The position numbers and the translations under genes were made by a program. A DNA stretch of 64,000 bases. It comes from Bacillus kexueae. GTDB taxonomy: Bacteria; Bacillota; Bacilli; Bacillales; Aeribacillaceae. The notes beneath the pieces are model-generated. The model did not search any database and was not told the origin of the DNA. It saw only the letters and a list, made by a program, of their open reading frames with translations. Every line of letters begins with the position of its first letter. The stretch's first letter is position 1. Positions 7,998 through 19,975 of the stretch are shown here, piece after piece. Where the stretch lies: NCBI RefSeq assembly GCF_022809095.1, contig NZ_JALAZE010000002.1:372001-436000 (forward strand), in the 5' to 3' direction.

Positions 7998-9824
7998 ATG
8001 AACAGAGAAGAAAAATTGAAACGACAACAGCGGATTCGTAATTTCTCCATTATCGCTCATATCGATCATGGTAAATCAACACTAGCTGACCGGATTTTAG
8101 AAAAAACGGCAGCCATCACACAGCGTGAAATGAAAGATCAATTGCTTGATTCAATGGATCTAGAACGCGAACGTGGAATTACGATTAAATTAAATGCAGT
8201 TCAATTAAAGTATAAGGCAAAAGACGGCGAAGAATATATATTCCATCTTATTGATACACCAGGTCATGTCGACTTTACGTACGAAGTATCACGTAGTTTA
8301 GCAGCTTGTGAAGGAGCAATTCTAGTTGTAGACGCAGCACAAGGGATTGAAGCTCAAACATTAGCAAACGTTTATTTAGCGTTGGATAATGATTTAGAAA
8401 TTTTACCTGTCATTAACAAAATTGATCTTCCAAGTGCTGAACCAGAGCGTGTCCGCCAAGAAATTGAAGATGTTATTGGGTTAGATGCAAGTGAAGCTGT
8501 ACTTGCATCGGCTAAGGCGGGGATTGGAATCGAAGACATCTTAGAAGAAATCGTTGAAAAAGTACCTGCTCCAGAAGGAGACCCGGATGCACCGTTACAA
8601 GCGTTGATTTTTGACTCGCTATATGACGCATATCGCGGTGTTGTGGCGTACATTCGCGTCGTCCAAGGTTCTGTAAAAGTCGGACAAAAAATTAAAATGA
8701 TGGCAACAGGTAAAGAGTTCGAAGTAACAGAAGTCGGCGTATTTACACCAAAAGCAATGCCACTAGACGAACTTACAGTGGGGGACGTAGGTTACTTAAC
8801 AGCATCTATTAAGAATGTAAGTGATTCACGTGTAGGTGATACCATTACAAGTGCTAAAAACCCAGCAGATAAGCCATTACCTGGATACCGTAAATTAAAT
8901 CCGATGGTATTCTGTGGAATGTATCCAATTGATACAGCTAAGTACAATGATTTACGTGAAGCGCTTGAAAAGCTCCAGTTAAACGACTCAGCACTTGAAT
9001 TTGAACCTGAAACATCACAGGCGTTAGGGTTCGGATTCCGATGCGGATTTTTAGGGATGTTACACATGGAGATTATTCAAGAGCGCATTGAACGTGAATT
9101 TAAAATCGATTTAATTACAACAGCGCCAAGTGTAATTTACAATGTATATTTAACAGATGGGGAAGAAATACGTGTTGATAATCCGTCTAACATGCCAGAT
9201 CCGCAAAAAATTGATCGTGTTGAAGAGCCTTTCGTAAAAGCGAGCATTATGGTTCCAAATGACTTTGTTGGAGCGGTGATGGAGCTTTGTCAAGGAAAAC
9301 GTGGTATATTCGTTGATATGCAATATTTAGATGAAAAACGTGTCAATATTACGTACGAAATTCCTTTATCTGAGATTGTTTATGACTTCTTTGATCAACT
9401 GAAGTCCAACACAAAAGGATATGCATCTTTTGATTATGAGTTAATCGGATACCGTGCTTCGAAGCTTGTCAAAATGGATATTTTATTAAACAGTGAGAAA
9501 ATTGACGCATTATCCTTTATTGTTCACCGTGACTATGCATATGAGCGTGGAAAAGTCATTGTAGAAAAATTAAAGGAACTTATTCCTAGACAGCAATTCG
9601 AAGTGCCTGTTCAAGCAGCAATAGGTCATAAAATCATTGCTCGCTCCACAATTAAAGCGATGCGCAAAAACGTTTTAGCCAAATGTTACGGGGGAGATAT
9701 CTCACGTAAACGTAAACTTCTTGAAAAACAAAAAGAAGGTAAAAAGCGCATGAAGCAAGTTGGTTCGGTTGAAGTACCGCAAGAAGCATTTATGGCAGTC
9801 CTCAAAATGGACGATGACAAATAA
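7998..9824 (+). CDS. lepA: Elongation factor 4 (back-translocating GTPase LepA)
   Basis: Translational GTPase of 608 residues acting on the ribosome; proposed roles are back-translocation and help in 30S biogenesis. The G domain shows AHIDHGKST (about 20-28), DTPGH (about 86-90) and NKID (about 140-143). EF-G-like domains follow, with [11 protein letters not shown] near 349. The LepA-specific C-terminal domain contains [16 protein letters not shown] around 545-560 and a basic tail. The length matches the family. The Shine-Dalgarno aggag is somewhat distant from the ATG. It has its own promoter and terminator, so it is probably monocistronic. Confidence 0.98.
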   Translation: MNREEKLKRQQRIRNFSIIAHIDHGKSTLADRILEKTAAITQREMKDQLLDSMDLERERGITIKLNAVQLKYKAKDGEEYIFHLIDTPGHVDFTYEVSRSLAACEGAILVVDAAQGIEAQTLANVYLALDNDLEILPVINKIDLPSAEPERVRQEIEDVIGLDASEAVLASAKAGIGIEDILEEIVEKVPAPEGDPDAPLQALIFDSLYDAYRGVVAYIRVVQGSVKVGQKIKMMATGKEFEVTEVGVFTPKAMPLDELTVGDVGYLTASIKNVSDSRVGDTITSAKNPADKPLPGYRKLNPMVFCGMYPIDTAKYNDLREALEKLQLNDSALEFEPETSQALGFGFRCGFLGMLHMEIIQERIEREFKIDLITTAPSVIYNVYLTDGEEIRVDNPSNMPDPQKIDRVEEPFVKASIMVPNDFVGAVMELCQGKRGIFVDMQYLDEKRVNITYEIPLSEIVYDFFDQLKSNTKGYASFDYELIGYRASKLVKMDILLNSEKIDALSFIVHRDYAYERGKVIVEKLKELIPRQQFEVPVQAAIGHKIIARSTIKAMRKNVLAKCYGGDISRKRKLLEKQKEGKKRMKQVGSVEVPQEAFMAVLKMDDDK

Positions 9825-9841
9825 AAAGTTATAAAATAAAA

Positions 9842-9869
9842 GCCGCAGCATTTTGACTGCGGCCTTTTT
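9842..9869 (+). terminator. Terminator after lepA
   Basis: GCCGCAG, 8-base loop, CTGCGGC, then CTTTTT. Confidence 0.9.
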
Positions 9870-9942
9870 CAATATTGAAACAGAAGGTATTGTAAATTTG
9901 AGGGATTTCAAGCGGAAATTAAACAAAAGTTAGGTGATAACC

Positions 9943-11085
9943 ATGCCAAAAGCTGTCTATATTCATATCCCTTTCTGTGAACAAATTTGTCACTATTGTG
10001 ATTTTAATAAGTTCTTCCTAAAAAACCAGCCTGTATCTGAATATTTAAGCGCGTTAGAAGCAGAAATGAAAAATACAATGGAGAGGTTTCCGACAAACAG
10101 TGTTCATACCATCTTTATTGGGGGTGGAACGCCAACCGCCCTTTCGGTAGAACAACTTGAACAGTTGTTCTTGATGATTCATCGTCATATTCCAATGGAT
10201 GATGTCGTTGAATTTTCTGTTGAAGCAAATCCAGAACAGTTGAGTCGAGAGAAATTAGCTGTCTTATTTCAATACGGTGTAAACCGTTTAAGTATTGGTG
10301 TTCAAACTTTTCAAGAAGAGTTATTAAAAGGAATAGGGCGGACTCATACGAATGACGTAGTTTTTAAAGGGATAGAGCGTGCAAAAAAAGTTGGGTTTCA
10401 AAACATTAGCATCGATTTAATGTACGCGTTACCGAAGCAATCGATAGTTGATTTTCAAAAGACATTACAAACTGCGTTTACCCTCGGGTTGACGCATTAT
10501 TCAAGCTACTCTTTGCTTGTAGAACCGAAAACGGTGTTTTACAACCTTTGGCGAAAGGGAAAGCTCTCCTTACCACCACAAGAAGAAGAGGCGCTCATGT
10601 ATGAAACGCTTATGGATGAAATGGAGAAGCATGGATTTCATCAATATGAAATTAGTAATTTTGCTAAAAAAGGATTCGAGAGTCAGCATAACATTACCTA
10701 TTGGAAAAATGATGAATATTATGGATTTGGAGCAGGTGCTCATAGTTACGTTCATGGAGTTCGTCGAGTAAATGCAGGTGTGCTCAAAAAATATATGTCA
10801 TTAATGAATAACGAAGGTCACCCTTATTTAGATGAACATGAAGTGACGGTCGTCGAAAAGATGGAAGAAGAGCTCTTTTTAGGACTTCGCTTGGCAAGTG
10901 GAGTGTCTTCAATGAGATTTCAAGAAAAATTTGGTATATCCATTTATGATGTGTTCGGTAATCAACTGAATCAACAAATAAATAACGGATTGTTACAAGA
11001 AAAGGATGGGGTTTTCACCTTAACACACCAAGGAAAACTCCTTGGAAATGAAGTGTTCCAATCCTTTCTTTCTAATGCAGAGTAA
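9943..11085 (+). CDS. hemW: Heme chaperone HemW-like radical SAM protein (formerly HemN-like)
   Basis: Radical SAM protein of 380 residues. The cluster motif CEQICHYC (Cys 12, 16, 19) lies right at the N-terminus, GGGTP near 61 binds SAM, and the HemN C-terminal region follows. HemW proteins bind heme and pass it to apoproteins; they were long annotated as oxygen-independent coproporphyrinogen oxidase, an activity most lack. The short region before the first cysteine fits HemW rather than true HemN. I chose the ATG at 9943 (aggtg 7 bases upstream) over the GTG three codons earlier, which lies in that Shine-Dalgarno. It sits between lepA and hrcA as in B. subtilis. Confidence 0.9.
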   Translation: MPKAVYIHIPFCEQICHYCDFNKFFLKNQPVSEYLSALEAEMKNTMERFPTNSVHTIFIGGGTPTALSVEQLEQLFLMIHRHIPMDDVVEFSVEANPEQLSREKLAVLFQYGVNRLSIGVQTFQEELLKGIGRTHTNDVVFKGIERAKKVGFQNISIDLMYALPKQSIVDFQKTLQTAFTLGLTHYSSYSLLVEPKTVFYNLWRKGKLSLPPQEEEALMYETLMDEMEKHGFHQYEISNFAKKGFESQHNITYWKNDEYYGFGAGAHSYVHGVRRVNAGVLKKYMSLMNNEGHPYLDEHEVTVVEKMEEELFLGLRLASGVSSMRFQEKFGISIYDVFGNQLNQQINNGLLQEKDGVFTLTHQGKLLGNEVFQSFLSNAE

Positions 11086-11114
11086 TTGACATTTGCCATT
11101 AGTTTTGTTACCTT
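11086..11114 (+). promoter_or_regulatory. Promoter of the hrcA-dnaK operon
   Basis: A perfect TTGACA (11086-11091) begins directly after the hemW stop. With a 17-base spacer the -10 is TACCTT (weak). CIRCE starts 11 bases later, around the expected transcription start. Confidence 0.6.
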
Positions 11115-11124
11115 ATTCATAGAA

Positions 11125-11151
11125 TTAGCACTCGGTAATGAGGAGTGCTAA
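11125..11151 (+). promoter_or_regulatory. CIRCE operator (HrcA binding site)
   Basis: TTAGCACTC, nine bases, GAGTGCTAA: an exact match to the conserved CIRCE inverted repeat. HrcA binds it to repress the class I heat-shock operon, with GroE modulating HrcA activity. It is the only CIRCE in the window, so dnaK and dnaJ depend on it through read-through. Confidence 0.98.
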
Positions 11152-11166
11152 CAGAGGTGATGAGAG

Positions 11167-12195
11167 ATGCTTACGGATCGCCAGTTATTAATACTTCAAG
11201 TGATAATCGATGATTTTATTCAGTCTGCTCAACCTGTTGGTTCACGGGCGTTGTCTAAAAAGGAATCGATTTCGTTTAGTTCGGCTACGATCCGAAATGA
11301 AATGGCGGACCTGGAAGAATTGGGGTTTATTGAGAAAACACATACTTCCTCTGGGAGGGTCCCATCTGAAAAAGGATACCGTTATTACGTCGATCATTTG
11401 TTATCGCCGCAAAAGATATCCAAAAGTGAGATTGTTCAACTGAAGTCCGTTTTTGCGGAACGAATTTATGAGTTGGAGAAGTTAGTTCAAAAATCAGCTC
11501 AAATTTTGTCTGATTTAACAAGTTACACTACGATTGCGCTTGGGCCGAAAGTTTCGGAAAATCGTTTGAAGCATTTGCAAATTATTCCGTTAAATGAGAG
11601 CTCAGCTATTGCGATTATTGTCACGGATAAAGGATACGTAGAGAACAAGCCGATCGTATTTCCGACGAATATAAAGCAAGATGATATTGAAAAAATCGTC
11701 AACATTTTAAATGAACGTCTTGTTGGAGTTCCTTTAAGTGAATTGAGAGATAAAATATACAAAGAAGTTGCCTTGATTCTCCAACAGCATATTCGTCATT
11801 ACGATACGTTTATTAAAATGTTTACAGAAACGCTATCTGATGGAAGTCAAGAAAAATTATTTTTTGGCGGAAAGACGAATATGTTAATTCAACCTGAATT
11901 CCATGACATTCAAAAAGTAAGAGATTTGCTGAACATGATTGAGGAAGAGCGAGAAATCTATCGTTTGTTAAAATCGAATGAAGCAGGTATTGCGGTCAAG
12001 ATTGGAACCGAAAATGAGAATTCAGCACTTGAAAACTGTAGCCTAATTACTGCAACGTATTCCGTTGGAGAGAAGCAGCTTGGTACCATTGCTGTTTTAG
12101 GACCTAAGCGCATGGAGTATTCCCGTGTAATTGGGTTGTTGCAATATTTTACAAATGACTTGTCACAAGTGCTTACAAACTTGTATCATGAATGA
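11167..12195 (+). CDS. hrcA: Heat-inducible transcription repressor HrcA
   Basis: Repressor of 342 residues, first gene of the class I heat-shock operon. The N-terminal winged helix contains [20 protein letters not shown] and [20 protein letters not shown] (about residues 8-58), matching HrcA. The remainder is the GAF-like and dimerization region ([13 protein letters not shown] near 155). A short Shine-Dalgarno (gaggtgatgag) precedes the ATG 15 bases after CIRCE. Autorepression is expected from its position. Confidence 0.97.
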   Translation: MLTDRQLLILQVIIDDFIQSAQPVGSRALSKKESISFSSATIRNEMADLEELGFIEKTHTSSGRVPSEKGYRYYVDHLLSPQKISKSEIVQLKSVFAERIYELEKLVQKSAQILSDLTSYTTIALGPKVSENRLKHLQIIPLNESSAIAIIVTDKGYVENKPIVFPTNIKQDDIEKIVNILNERLVGVPLSELRDKIYKEVALILQQHIRHYDTFIKMFTETLSDGSQEKLFFGGKTNMLIQPEFHDIQKVRDLLNMIEEEREIYRLLKSNEAGIAVKIGTENENSALENCSLITATYSVGEKQLGTIAVLGPKRMEYSRVIGLLQYFTNDLSQVLTNLYHE

Positions 12196-12212
12196 GGATT
12201 ATGTCCATATTG

Positions 12213-12236
12213 AAGGGTGGAGAGACCTCCATCCTT
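12213..12236 (+). promoter_or_regulatory. Hairpin between hrcA and grpE
   Basis: AAGGGTGGAG and CTCCATCCTT form a 10-bp stem with one G-U pair around a 4-base AGAC loop. There is no U-tract, so it is more likely an mRNA processing or stability element than a terminator. RNA processing between hrcA and grpE is known in B. subtilis. Confidence 0.5.
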
Positions 12237-12276
12237 TTACATGGGGGTAATCGTGACTTTAAGGGAGGTGAAAGAG

Positions 12277-12852
12277 ATGGAGGAGAAAATGCAAACAACA
12301 GAAGAGCAACCAGTAGAGCAAGAGGTTGTTAGTGAAACAGAAGCTGAGCAACTTGAAAATCAAGAAGCTGTCGAAAAGGAAAAAGACGATTTGACGTTAG
12401 CGAATGAGAAAATCAACGAGCTAGAAGCGAAATTAAGCGAGGCAGAAAATAAATATTTGCGCGCTCAAGCTGATTTTGAGAACTATCGCAGACGTGTGCG
12501 TTTAGACCAAGAGGCAGCTCAAAAATATCGTGCTCAAAATTTAATTACTGACTTATTACCAGCTCTTGATAATTTTGAAAGAGCGTTACAAATAAAGGCA
12601 GAGGATGACCAAACCAAGTCATTGCTCCAAGGGATGGATATGGTCTATCGTCAACTTTTACAAGCGTTAGAAGCTGAAGGATTACAGCCGATTGAAGCAG
12701 TAGGTAAAGAGTTCGACCCAACTGTCCATCAAGCTGTTATGCAGGTGGAAGATGACCAATACGATTCAAATATGGTTGTCGAAGAACTGCAAAAGGGCTA
12801 TAAATTAAAAGATCGAGTTATTCGACCAACTATGGTCAAAGTAAGCCAATAA
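12277..12852 (+). CDS. grpE: Nucleotide exchange factor GrpE
   Basis: DnaK co-chaperone of 191 residues that releases ADP from DnaK. An acidic, Glu/Gln-rich N-terminus leads into the long dimeric coiled coil (about 45-90, including [14 protein letters not shown]), and then a C-terminal beta domain with [18 protein letters not shown] chose the ATG at 12277 because ggaggtg lies 6 bases before it; the frame extends 20 codons further upstream, but that stretch includes the inter-gene hairpin. The size is typical for Bacillus. Confidence 0.96.
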   Translation: MEEKMQTTEEQPVEQEVVSETEAEQLENQEAVEKEKDDLTLANEKINELEAKLSEAENKYLRAQADFENYRRRVRLDQEAAQKYRAQNLITDLLPALDNFERALQIKAEDDQTKSLLQGMDMVYRQLLQALEAEGLQPIEAVGKEFDPTVHQAVMQVEDDQYDSNMVVEELQKGYKLKDRVIRPTMVKVSQ

Positions 12853-12871
12853 TACATATAAAAAGTCTTAG

Positions 12872-14716
<1,845 letters not shown>

Positions 14717-14733
14717 TTAAAGAGCAATAAAGG

Positions 14734-14772
14734 AAAAAGTCAAAGTCAGGCGTGTCTTGGCTTTGACTTTTT
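14734..14772 (+). terminator. Internal terminator between dnaK and dnaJ
   Basis: AAAAGTCAAAG ... CTTTGACTTTTTT gives a 7-bp GTCAAAG/CTTTGAC core plus A-U pairs and a U-run. It probably lowers but does not abolish read-through into dnaJ, since no separate CIRCE precedes dnaJ. Confidence 0.75.
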
Positions 14773-14905
14773 TAGCTAATGGATAGAAAGAGCTCGACTT
14801 GAGCGAAAAAATTTACCTTTTCTCCTTGAAGTGAATAATGGTTGCCTCGAATTTCGAGCAATGATAGAATTTAGTTTATGTGAGAAAATCGGGAGTGTGA
14901 AATGC

Positions 14906-16027
14906 ATGAGTAAGCGTGATTACTATGAAGTACTTGGGGTTAGTAAGAGCGCAACAAAAGATGAAATTAAAAAAGCGTATCGAAAGCTCTCTAAAAAATA
15001 TCACCCTGATATTAATAAAGACGCGGATGCACCGGAAAAGTTTAAAGAAGTAAAGGAAGCCTACGAAGTATTAAGTGACGACCAAAAGCGTGCGCAATAT
15101 GATCAATTTGGTCATGCCGGGCCGAATCAAGGGTTTGGTGGATTTGATGGCGCCGATTTTGGAGGGTTTGGTTTTGAAGATATATTTAGCTCAATTTTTG
15201 GCGGTGGTGGTCGAAGAAGAGACCCCAATGCCCCTAGAGCTGGAGCTGATTTACAATATACAATGACGCTGTCTTTTGAAGAAGCGGTATTTGGAAAAGA
15301 GACAACAATTGAAATTCCTCGTGAAGAGTCTTGTGATACTTGTAATGGTTCGGGAGCAAAACCTGGAACAACACCTGAAACGTGTTCAACATGTGGTGGT
15401 TCTGGTCAAGTCAACACAGAACAAAACACACCGTTTGGCCGAATTGTTAACCGACGTGTTTGTCACCAATGTAGCGGAACAGGAAAGATGATTAAATCAA
15501 AATGTTCAACATGTGGTGGCGCTGGAAAGGTTAAAAAGCGCAAGAAGATTTCTGTTAAAATTCCAGCAGGTGTTGATGACGGACAACAGCTACGCGTAGC
15601 GGGTCAAGGTGAGCCGGGAGTAAATGGCGGGCCATCAGGCGATTTGTATGTTGTCTTCCATGTGCGTGATCATGAATTCTTTGAACGTAACGGAGATGAT
15701 ATCTATTGTGAAATGCCGCTAACGTTTGCTCAAGCCGCATTAGGAGATGAAATAGAAGTTCCTACTTTACATGGAAAAGTTAAATTAAAAATACCGGCAG
15801 GAACACAAACAGGTGTGAAATTTAGACTCCGTGGAAAAGGTGTTCCAAACGTTCGTGGATACGGTCAAGGTGACCAACATGTTGTCGTACGAGTCGTAAC
15901 GCCAACAAACTTAACGGAAAAGCAAAAAGAGCTATTAAAAGAGTTTGCTGATATTACGGAAAACCGTCCGAGTGAACAAGAGGAAAGCTTTTTTGCAAAA
16001 GTAAAAAGAGCCTTTAAAGGAGAATAA
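14906..16027 (+). CDS. dnaJ: Chaperone DnaJ (Hsp40)
   Basis: Co-chaperone of 373 residues that delivers unfolded clients to DnaK and stimulates its ATPase. The J domain has HPD at 33-35. A Gly/Phe-rich linker (about 75-115) follows, then four CxxCxGxG zinc repeats ([32 protein letters not shown]; about 148-215) and the C-terminal client-binding domains. The ATG at 14906 begins [11 protein letters not shown], the family N-terminus, with gggag upstream. The open frame 25 codons further up lacks support. Confidence 0.98.
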   Translation: MSKRDYYEVLGVSKSATKDEIKKAYRKLSKKYHPDINKDADAPEKFKEVKEAYEVLSDDQKRAQYDQFGHAGPNQGFGGFDGADFGGFGFEDIFSSIFGGGGRRRDPNAPRAGADLQYTMTLSFEEAVFGKETTIEIPREESCDTCNGSGAKPGTTPETCSTCGGSGQVNTEQNTPFGRIVNRRVCHQCSGTGKMIKSKCSTCGGAGKVKKRKKISVKIPAGVDDGQQLRVAGQGEPGVNGGPSGDLYVVFHVRDHEFFERNGDDIYCEMPLTFAQAALGDEIEVPTLHGKVKLKIPAGTQTGVKFRLRGKGVPNVRGYGQGDQHVVVRVVTPTNLTEKQKELLKEFADITENRPSEQEESFFAKVKRAFKGE

Positions 16028-16051
16028 AACGAGATTGGAGCTTGGTGAAAC

Positions 16052-16996
16052 ATGAAATGGTCAGAAATTAGCATCCATACAACACAAGAAGCTGTAGAAC
16101 CCATTTCAAATATTTTACATGAAGCAGGAGCAAGTGGTGTTGTCATTGAAGATCCGTATGAATTAGTTAAAGAGCGAGATTCCATATACGGTGAAATTTA
16201 CGATTTAAACCCAAATGATTATCCTACTGAAGGGGTCATCATGAAGGCGTATTTGCCAATCAATAGTTTTTTAGGGGAAACGGTAGAAGGGATAAAGGAA
16301 GCTATTAATAACTTGCTCATCTATGACATTGACTTAGGATTAAATCAAATTACGATTAGTGAAGTCAATGAAGAGGAATGGGCAACTGCATGGAAGAAAT
16401 ACTACCACCCTGTTAAAATATCTGAAAAGTTTACGATTGTTCCAACATGGGAAGAATATGAACCGGTGAGTACGGACGAACTAATAATTGAATTAGACCC
16501 AGGGATGGCCTTTGGAACTGGCACACACCCGACAACTGTCTTATGTATCCAAGCTCTTGAACGGACGGTTCAACAAAGAGATACCATCATAGATGTCGGA
16601 ACAGGGTCAGGTGTATTAAGTGTAGCGGCTGCTATGCTAGGTGCCAAACAAGTAACTGCGCTCGATTTAGATCCTGTTGCAGTAGAGAGTGCACGTTTAA
16701 ATGTTAAATTGAACAAAGTGCATGAAAAGGTTGAAGTAAAGCAAAACAATCTTCTAGATGATATGACAGGGCCTGTTGACCTTGTTGTAGCCAACATTTT
16801 GGCGGAAATTATTTTACGATTCCATCACGAAGCAGCAAACATCGTAAAACCAGGTGGATATTTTATTACATCTGGGATAATTAAAAATAAAAAAGATGAA
16901 GTGCGTAATGCATTAATTGAAGCAGGATTTATCATTGAAGAAACGCTTGTAATGGAAGATTGGGTAGCGTATATTGCTCGTAAACAAGAGGGATGA
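16052..16996 (+). CDS. prmA: Ribosomal protein L11 methyltransferase
   Basis: SAM-dependent methyltransferase of 314 residues that trimethylates ribosomal protein L11. The N-terminal substrate-recognition domain (about 1-110) is followed by [13 protein letters not shown] near 152 and the SAM motif [18 protein letters not shown] near 181-198, with NILAEI near 247. It sits 24 bases after dnaJ and 3 bases before rsmE, as in the B. subtilis heat-shock operon. Confidence 0.97.
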   Translation: MKWSEISIHTTQEAVEPISNILHEAGASGVVIEDPYELVKERDSIYGEIYDLNPNDYPTEGVIMKAYLPINSFLGETVEGIKEAINNLLIYDIDLGLNQITISEVNEEEWATAWKKYYHPVKISEKFTIVPTWEEYEPVSTDELIIELDPGMAFGTGTHPTTVLCIQALERTVQQRDTIIDVGTGSGVLSVAAAMLGAKQVTALDLDPVAVESARLNVKLNKVHEKVEVKQNNLLDDMTGPVDLVVANILAEIILRFHHEAANIVKPGGYFITSGIIKNKKDEVRNALIEAGFIIEETLVMEDWVAYIARKQEG

Positions 16997-16999
16997 TCA

Positions 17000-17755
17000 A
17001 TGCAGCGATATTTTATTGAATCAACAAAGAAGGGTCTTAATGAACGTTTTTTCATCACGGGAGATGATGTCCATCACATCTCCCGTGTCATGCGTATGAA
17101 AGCAAATGATGTGATCATTTGCTGTTTTAACGATGGGTTTCAAGCCAAATGTAAAATTGTGCAGATCACAAATGAAAATGTAGAATGTGAAATAATTGAG
17201 TGGATTGAACAATCCAATGAACTACCTGTAGAGGTGGTCATTGTGAGCGGGTTGCCGAAAGGGGATAAGCTAGAATGGATTATTCAAAAGGGAACCGAGC
17301 TTGGGGCTTCCACGTTTATCCCTTTTAATGCGGCTCGTTCAGTTGTAAAACTAGATCAAAAGAAAGCCGCAAAGAAAGTTGAACGTTGGGGAAAGATTGC
17401 GAAAGAAGCTGCTGAACAATCACATCGCAGCAAAATTCCGAACGTTGAATCCCCTAAATCCTTACAAGAGATCATTCAACTTGCAGAGGAAGCGGACGTG
17501 AAAGTCGTTGCCTACGAAGAAGTGGCAAAGGATGGGGAAGTAAGTCAACTGCATCAATCATTCAATCAACTATCTTCTGGAGGAAAAGTCTTTGCCTTAT
17601 TTGGACCAGAAGGTGGCCTTACAGATAAAGAAATCGGACAGCTAATCGAAGCTGGTTTTGTAATATGTGGTTTAGGACCGAGAATCTTACGTGCGGAAAC
17701 GGCCCCTTTATATTTTCTTTCCGCTATATCTTACCATTTTGAACTAATGAGGTGA
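17000..17755 (+). CDS. rsmE: 16S rRNA (uracil(1498)-N3)-methyltransferase
   Basis: SPOUT-class methyltransferase of 251 residues that modifies m3U1498 of 16S rRNA. The N-terminal PUA-like domain (about 1-70) is followed by the SPOUT domain with LPKGDKLEWIIQKGTELG near 85, LFGPEGGLT near 196 and LGPRILRAETAP near 221, which form the knotted SAM site. Codons 19-29 contain an unusual perfect 11-bp inverted repeat (17056-17087). It overlaps or abuts mtaB. Confidence 0.96.
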   Translation: MQRYFIESTKKGLNERFFITGDDVHHISRVMRMKANDVIICCFNDGFQAKCKIVQITNENVECEIIEWIEQSNELPVEVVIVSGLPKGDKLEWIIQKGTELGASTFIPFNAARSVVKLDQKKAAKKVERWGKIAKEAAEQSHRSKIPNVESPKSLQEIIQLAEEADVKVVAYEEVAKDGEVSQLHQSFNQLSSGGKVFALFGPEGGLTDKEIGQLIEAGFVICGLGPRILRAETAPLYFLSAISYHFELMR

Positions 17756-17760
17756 TAGAA

Positions 17761-19119
17761 ATGCCAACTGTTGCTTTTCATACATTAGGATGTAAAGTAA
17801 ACCATTACGAAACGGAAGCCATTTGGCAATTATTTAAAGAAAACGGTTATGAGCGGACTGAATTCGATAGTACGGCTGATGTATATGTTATCAACACGTG
17901 TACAGTTACGAACACTGGAGATAAAAAAAGTCGTCAAGTGATTCGTCGTGCCATTCGAAAAAATCCGGATGGAGTGATTTGTGTAACGGGATGTTATGCA
18001 CAAACGTCTCCAGCTGAAATCATGGCGATTCCAGGTGTTGATATTGTAGTCGGAACTCAAGATCGTCACAAAATGCTTGATTATATTGAACAATATAAGC
18101 GCGAACGTCAACCTATTAACGGTGTTTCAAACATCATGAAAGCGAAAGTATTCGAAGAGTTAGATGTGCCTACTTTTACGGATCGAACGCGTGCATCGCT
18201 TAAAATTCAGGAAGGTTGTAATAACTTCTGCACGTTTTGTATTATCCCGTGGGCTCGAGGACTTATGCGTTCCCGTAATCCTGAGGAAGTCATTAAGCAA
18301 GCACAGAGTTTAGTGGATGCTGGTTATAAAGAGATTGTTTTAACCGGGATTCATACAGGGGGATATGGGGAAGACATGAAAGATTATAACTTCGCCATGT
18401 TACTTTCTGACTTGGATGAAAAAGTGAAAGGGTTAAAACGTATCCGTATCTCTTCTATTGAAGCTAGTCAAATTACGGATGAAGTCATTGAAGTACTGGA
18501 TCGTTCAGATAAAATCGTTCGTCATTTACACATTCCTCTTCAATCTGGGTCGAACTCTGTTTTAAAACGTATGAGAAGAAAATATACGATGGAGTTTTTC
18601 GGTGAACGTTTAAATCGTCTTCGTGAAGCTTTGCCTGGATTAGCAATTACGTCGGATGTAATCGTTGGGTTCCCAGGCGAAACAGAAGAAGAGTTTATGG
18701 AAACGTATAATTTCATTAAAGAACATGGTTTTTCGGAGTTGCACGTATTCCCATATTCGAAACGTACAGGTACACCTGCAGCGAGAATGGAGAATCAAGT
18801 GGACGAAGAAGTGAAAAATGAACGTGTTCATCGTTTAATTGCATTAAGTGATCAATTAGCAAAAGAGTATGCTTCTCAATACGAAGGAGAAGTGCTTGAA
18901 GTTATTCCAGAAGAAAAATTTAAGGAAAATCCAGATAGTGGATTGTATGAAGGATATACGGATAACTACTTAAAAGTTGTCTTTCCAGCAACAGAAGAGA
19001 TGGTCGGTAAAATCGTGAAGGTCAAAATCACTAAAGCTGGCTATCCATATAATGAGGGGCAATTTGTCCGTGTTATGGAAGATGAATCATCCGAACAAAC
19101 GGTAAAACTTACCTCTTAA
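17761..19119 (+). CDS. mtaB: tRNA t6A37 methylthiotransferase
   Basis: Radical SAM methylthiotransferase of 452 residues that converts t6A37 to ms2t6A in tRNA. The UPF0004 domain carries its cluster cysteines (HTLGCKVNHYE, INTCTVT, TGCYAQ), the radical SAM motif is CNNFCTFC near 151-158, and a C-terminal TRAM domain closes the protein. I chose the ATG at 17761 (MPTVAFHTLGC, with aggtg 7 bases upstream); a GTG at 17752 would lie in the Shine-Dalgarno. Last gene of the heat-shock operon, followed by a strong terminator. Confidence 0.95.
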   Translation: MPTVAFHTLGCKVNHYETEAIWQLFKENGYERTEFDSTADVYVINTCTVTNTGDKKSRQVIRRAIRKNPDGVICVTGCYAQTSPAEIMAIPGVDIVVGTQDRHKMLDYIEQYKRERQPINGVSNIMKAKVFEELDVPTFTDRTRASLKIQEGCNNFCTFCIIPWARGLMRSRNPEEVIKQAQSLVDAGYKEIVLTGIHTGGYGEDMKDYNFAMLLSDLDEKVKGLKRIRISSIEASQITDEVIEVLDRSDKIVRHLHIPLQSGSNSVLKRMRRKYTMEFFGERLNRLREALPGLAITSDVIVGFPGETEEEFMETYNFIKEHGFSELHVFPYSKRTGTPAARMENQVDEEVKNERVHRLIALSDQLAKEYASQYEGEVLEVIPEEKFKENPDSGLYEGYTDNYLKVVFPATEEMVGKIVKVKITKAGYPYNEGQFVRVMEDESSEQTVKLTS

Positions 19120-19139
19120 AAGAGTATAAATGATGAAAA

Positions 19140-19181
19140 GCAGGTGATAAGAAAGAGAGTATTGTTTCTTATCGCCTGCTT
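19140..19181 (+). terminator. Terminator of the hrcA-mtaB operon
   Basis: GCAGGTGATAAGAAA, 10-base loop, TTTCTTATCGCCTGC (15 bp with one G-U), then TTTTTC. One of the strongest terminators in the window. Confidence 0.95.
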
Positions 19182-19184
19182 TTT

Positions 19185-19975
19185 CACTTTTGCACTAATA
19201 AGTTTTTAATAACTAGGAGATTTTCTAGTTTCCAGAAAAGTTTAGAAGCAAGGTAACTTTTAGAATATTTAGTATGTTAGGCGGAAACAATGTCCAGCTG
19301 CTTCCTGGAATTTTATTCTTATAAACATTTGAGAGAAGAATAAATTCCTAAAAGGTGGAACACAACCATTTTGGATGTGAAAATATACCACATGAGCGAA
19401 GGGTAAGGTAAAGAGAATGTCATAACGAGAAAGAGGAGGCTCATCGTTATAAAGAGGATCGATGCTCGAAATACGTACACATGCACCACCTCACGAAAGT
19501 ATAAAGACAAGATTTCTTATCATTTTACTATGAAATTCCTGTTAGTTAAAGAAATATTTTACATAAGAGACTTTTTTAAAATTTTGTTAGTTTTAGTACA
19601 TAGATTGACGTTATTTTTACTCAATATTATGGAGCGGCTTGACTACTGTGTGATGAAGAGGCTCGACTTCCTCCAAGAGAAAATGCAATGTATTCATTCT
19701 AAAATGGTTGTAAAAAGAACAATATATACAAAAACCACCTTACATAAAAGTGATGTGTAAGGGGATTTTAAAAACAGGAAAATTAAAACAAATCTCTCGT
19801 ACTTATATAGTTGAATGAAATACATAGCCACATTTTGTAAACTGAACCAGAATGATAATAAGCTCGACCAAAAAAATTGTTAAATTTCTTTATTCAACTA
19901 CTCGTAATTTTTCATTAAGAATGGTAGAATTGAGAGGTACGTACAACTGAAGATATAGAAGGGAGAATTACATGT
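19185..19975. other. Long region without a confident gene
   Basis: Nearly 800 bases of AT-rich sequence between mtaB and deoC. The only coding candidate is a small reverse frame (19319-19480). A forward frame of 76 codons at 19530 has no Shine-Dalgarno and no family features. In B. subtilis a Na/Pi cotransporter gene (yqeW) occupies about this position; here a related gene lies at 60228-61859, so this may be the scar of a loss or move. Confidence 0.5.
19319..19480 (-). CDS. Possible small membrane protein (53 aa), unrecognised
   Basis: Reverse-strand frame with a GTG start at 19478-19480 preceded 5 bases upstream by GAGGTGG. The product is strongly hydrophobic over residues 6-25 (ILFITMSLLFLVMTF) and has a second apolar stretch near 30-48, so one or two membrane spans. 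A TAAAAT-like -10 lies upstream on the same strand. I recognise no family. Could be a chance frame in AT-rich DNA. Confidence 0.28.
   Translation of the reverse strand: MYVFRASILFITMSLLFLVMTFSLPYPSLMWYIFTSKMVVFHLLGIYSSLKCL

Noticed and set aside
19530-19760. Forward frame of 76 codons in the mtaB-deoC gap
   Set aside because: No Shine-Dalgarno before the ATG, composition follows the AT-rich background, no recognisable motif.
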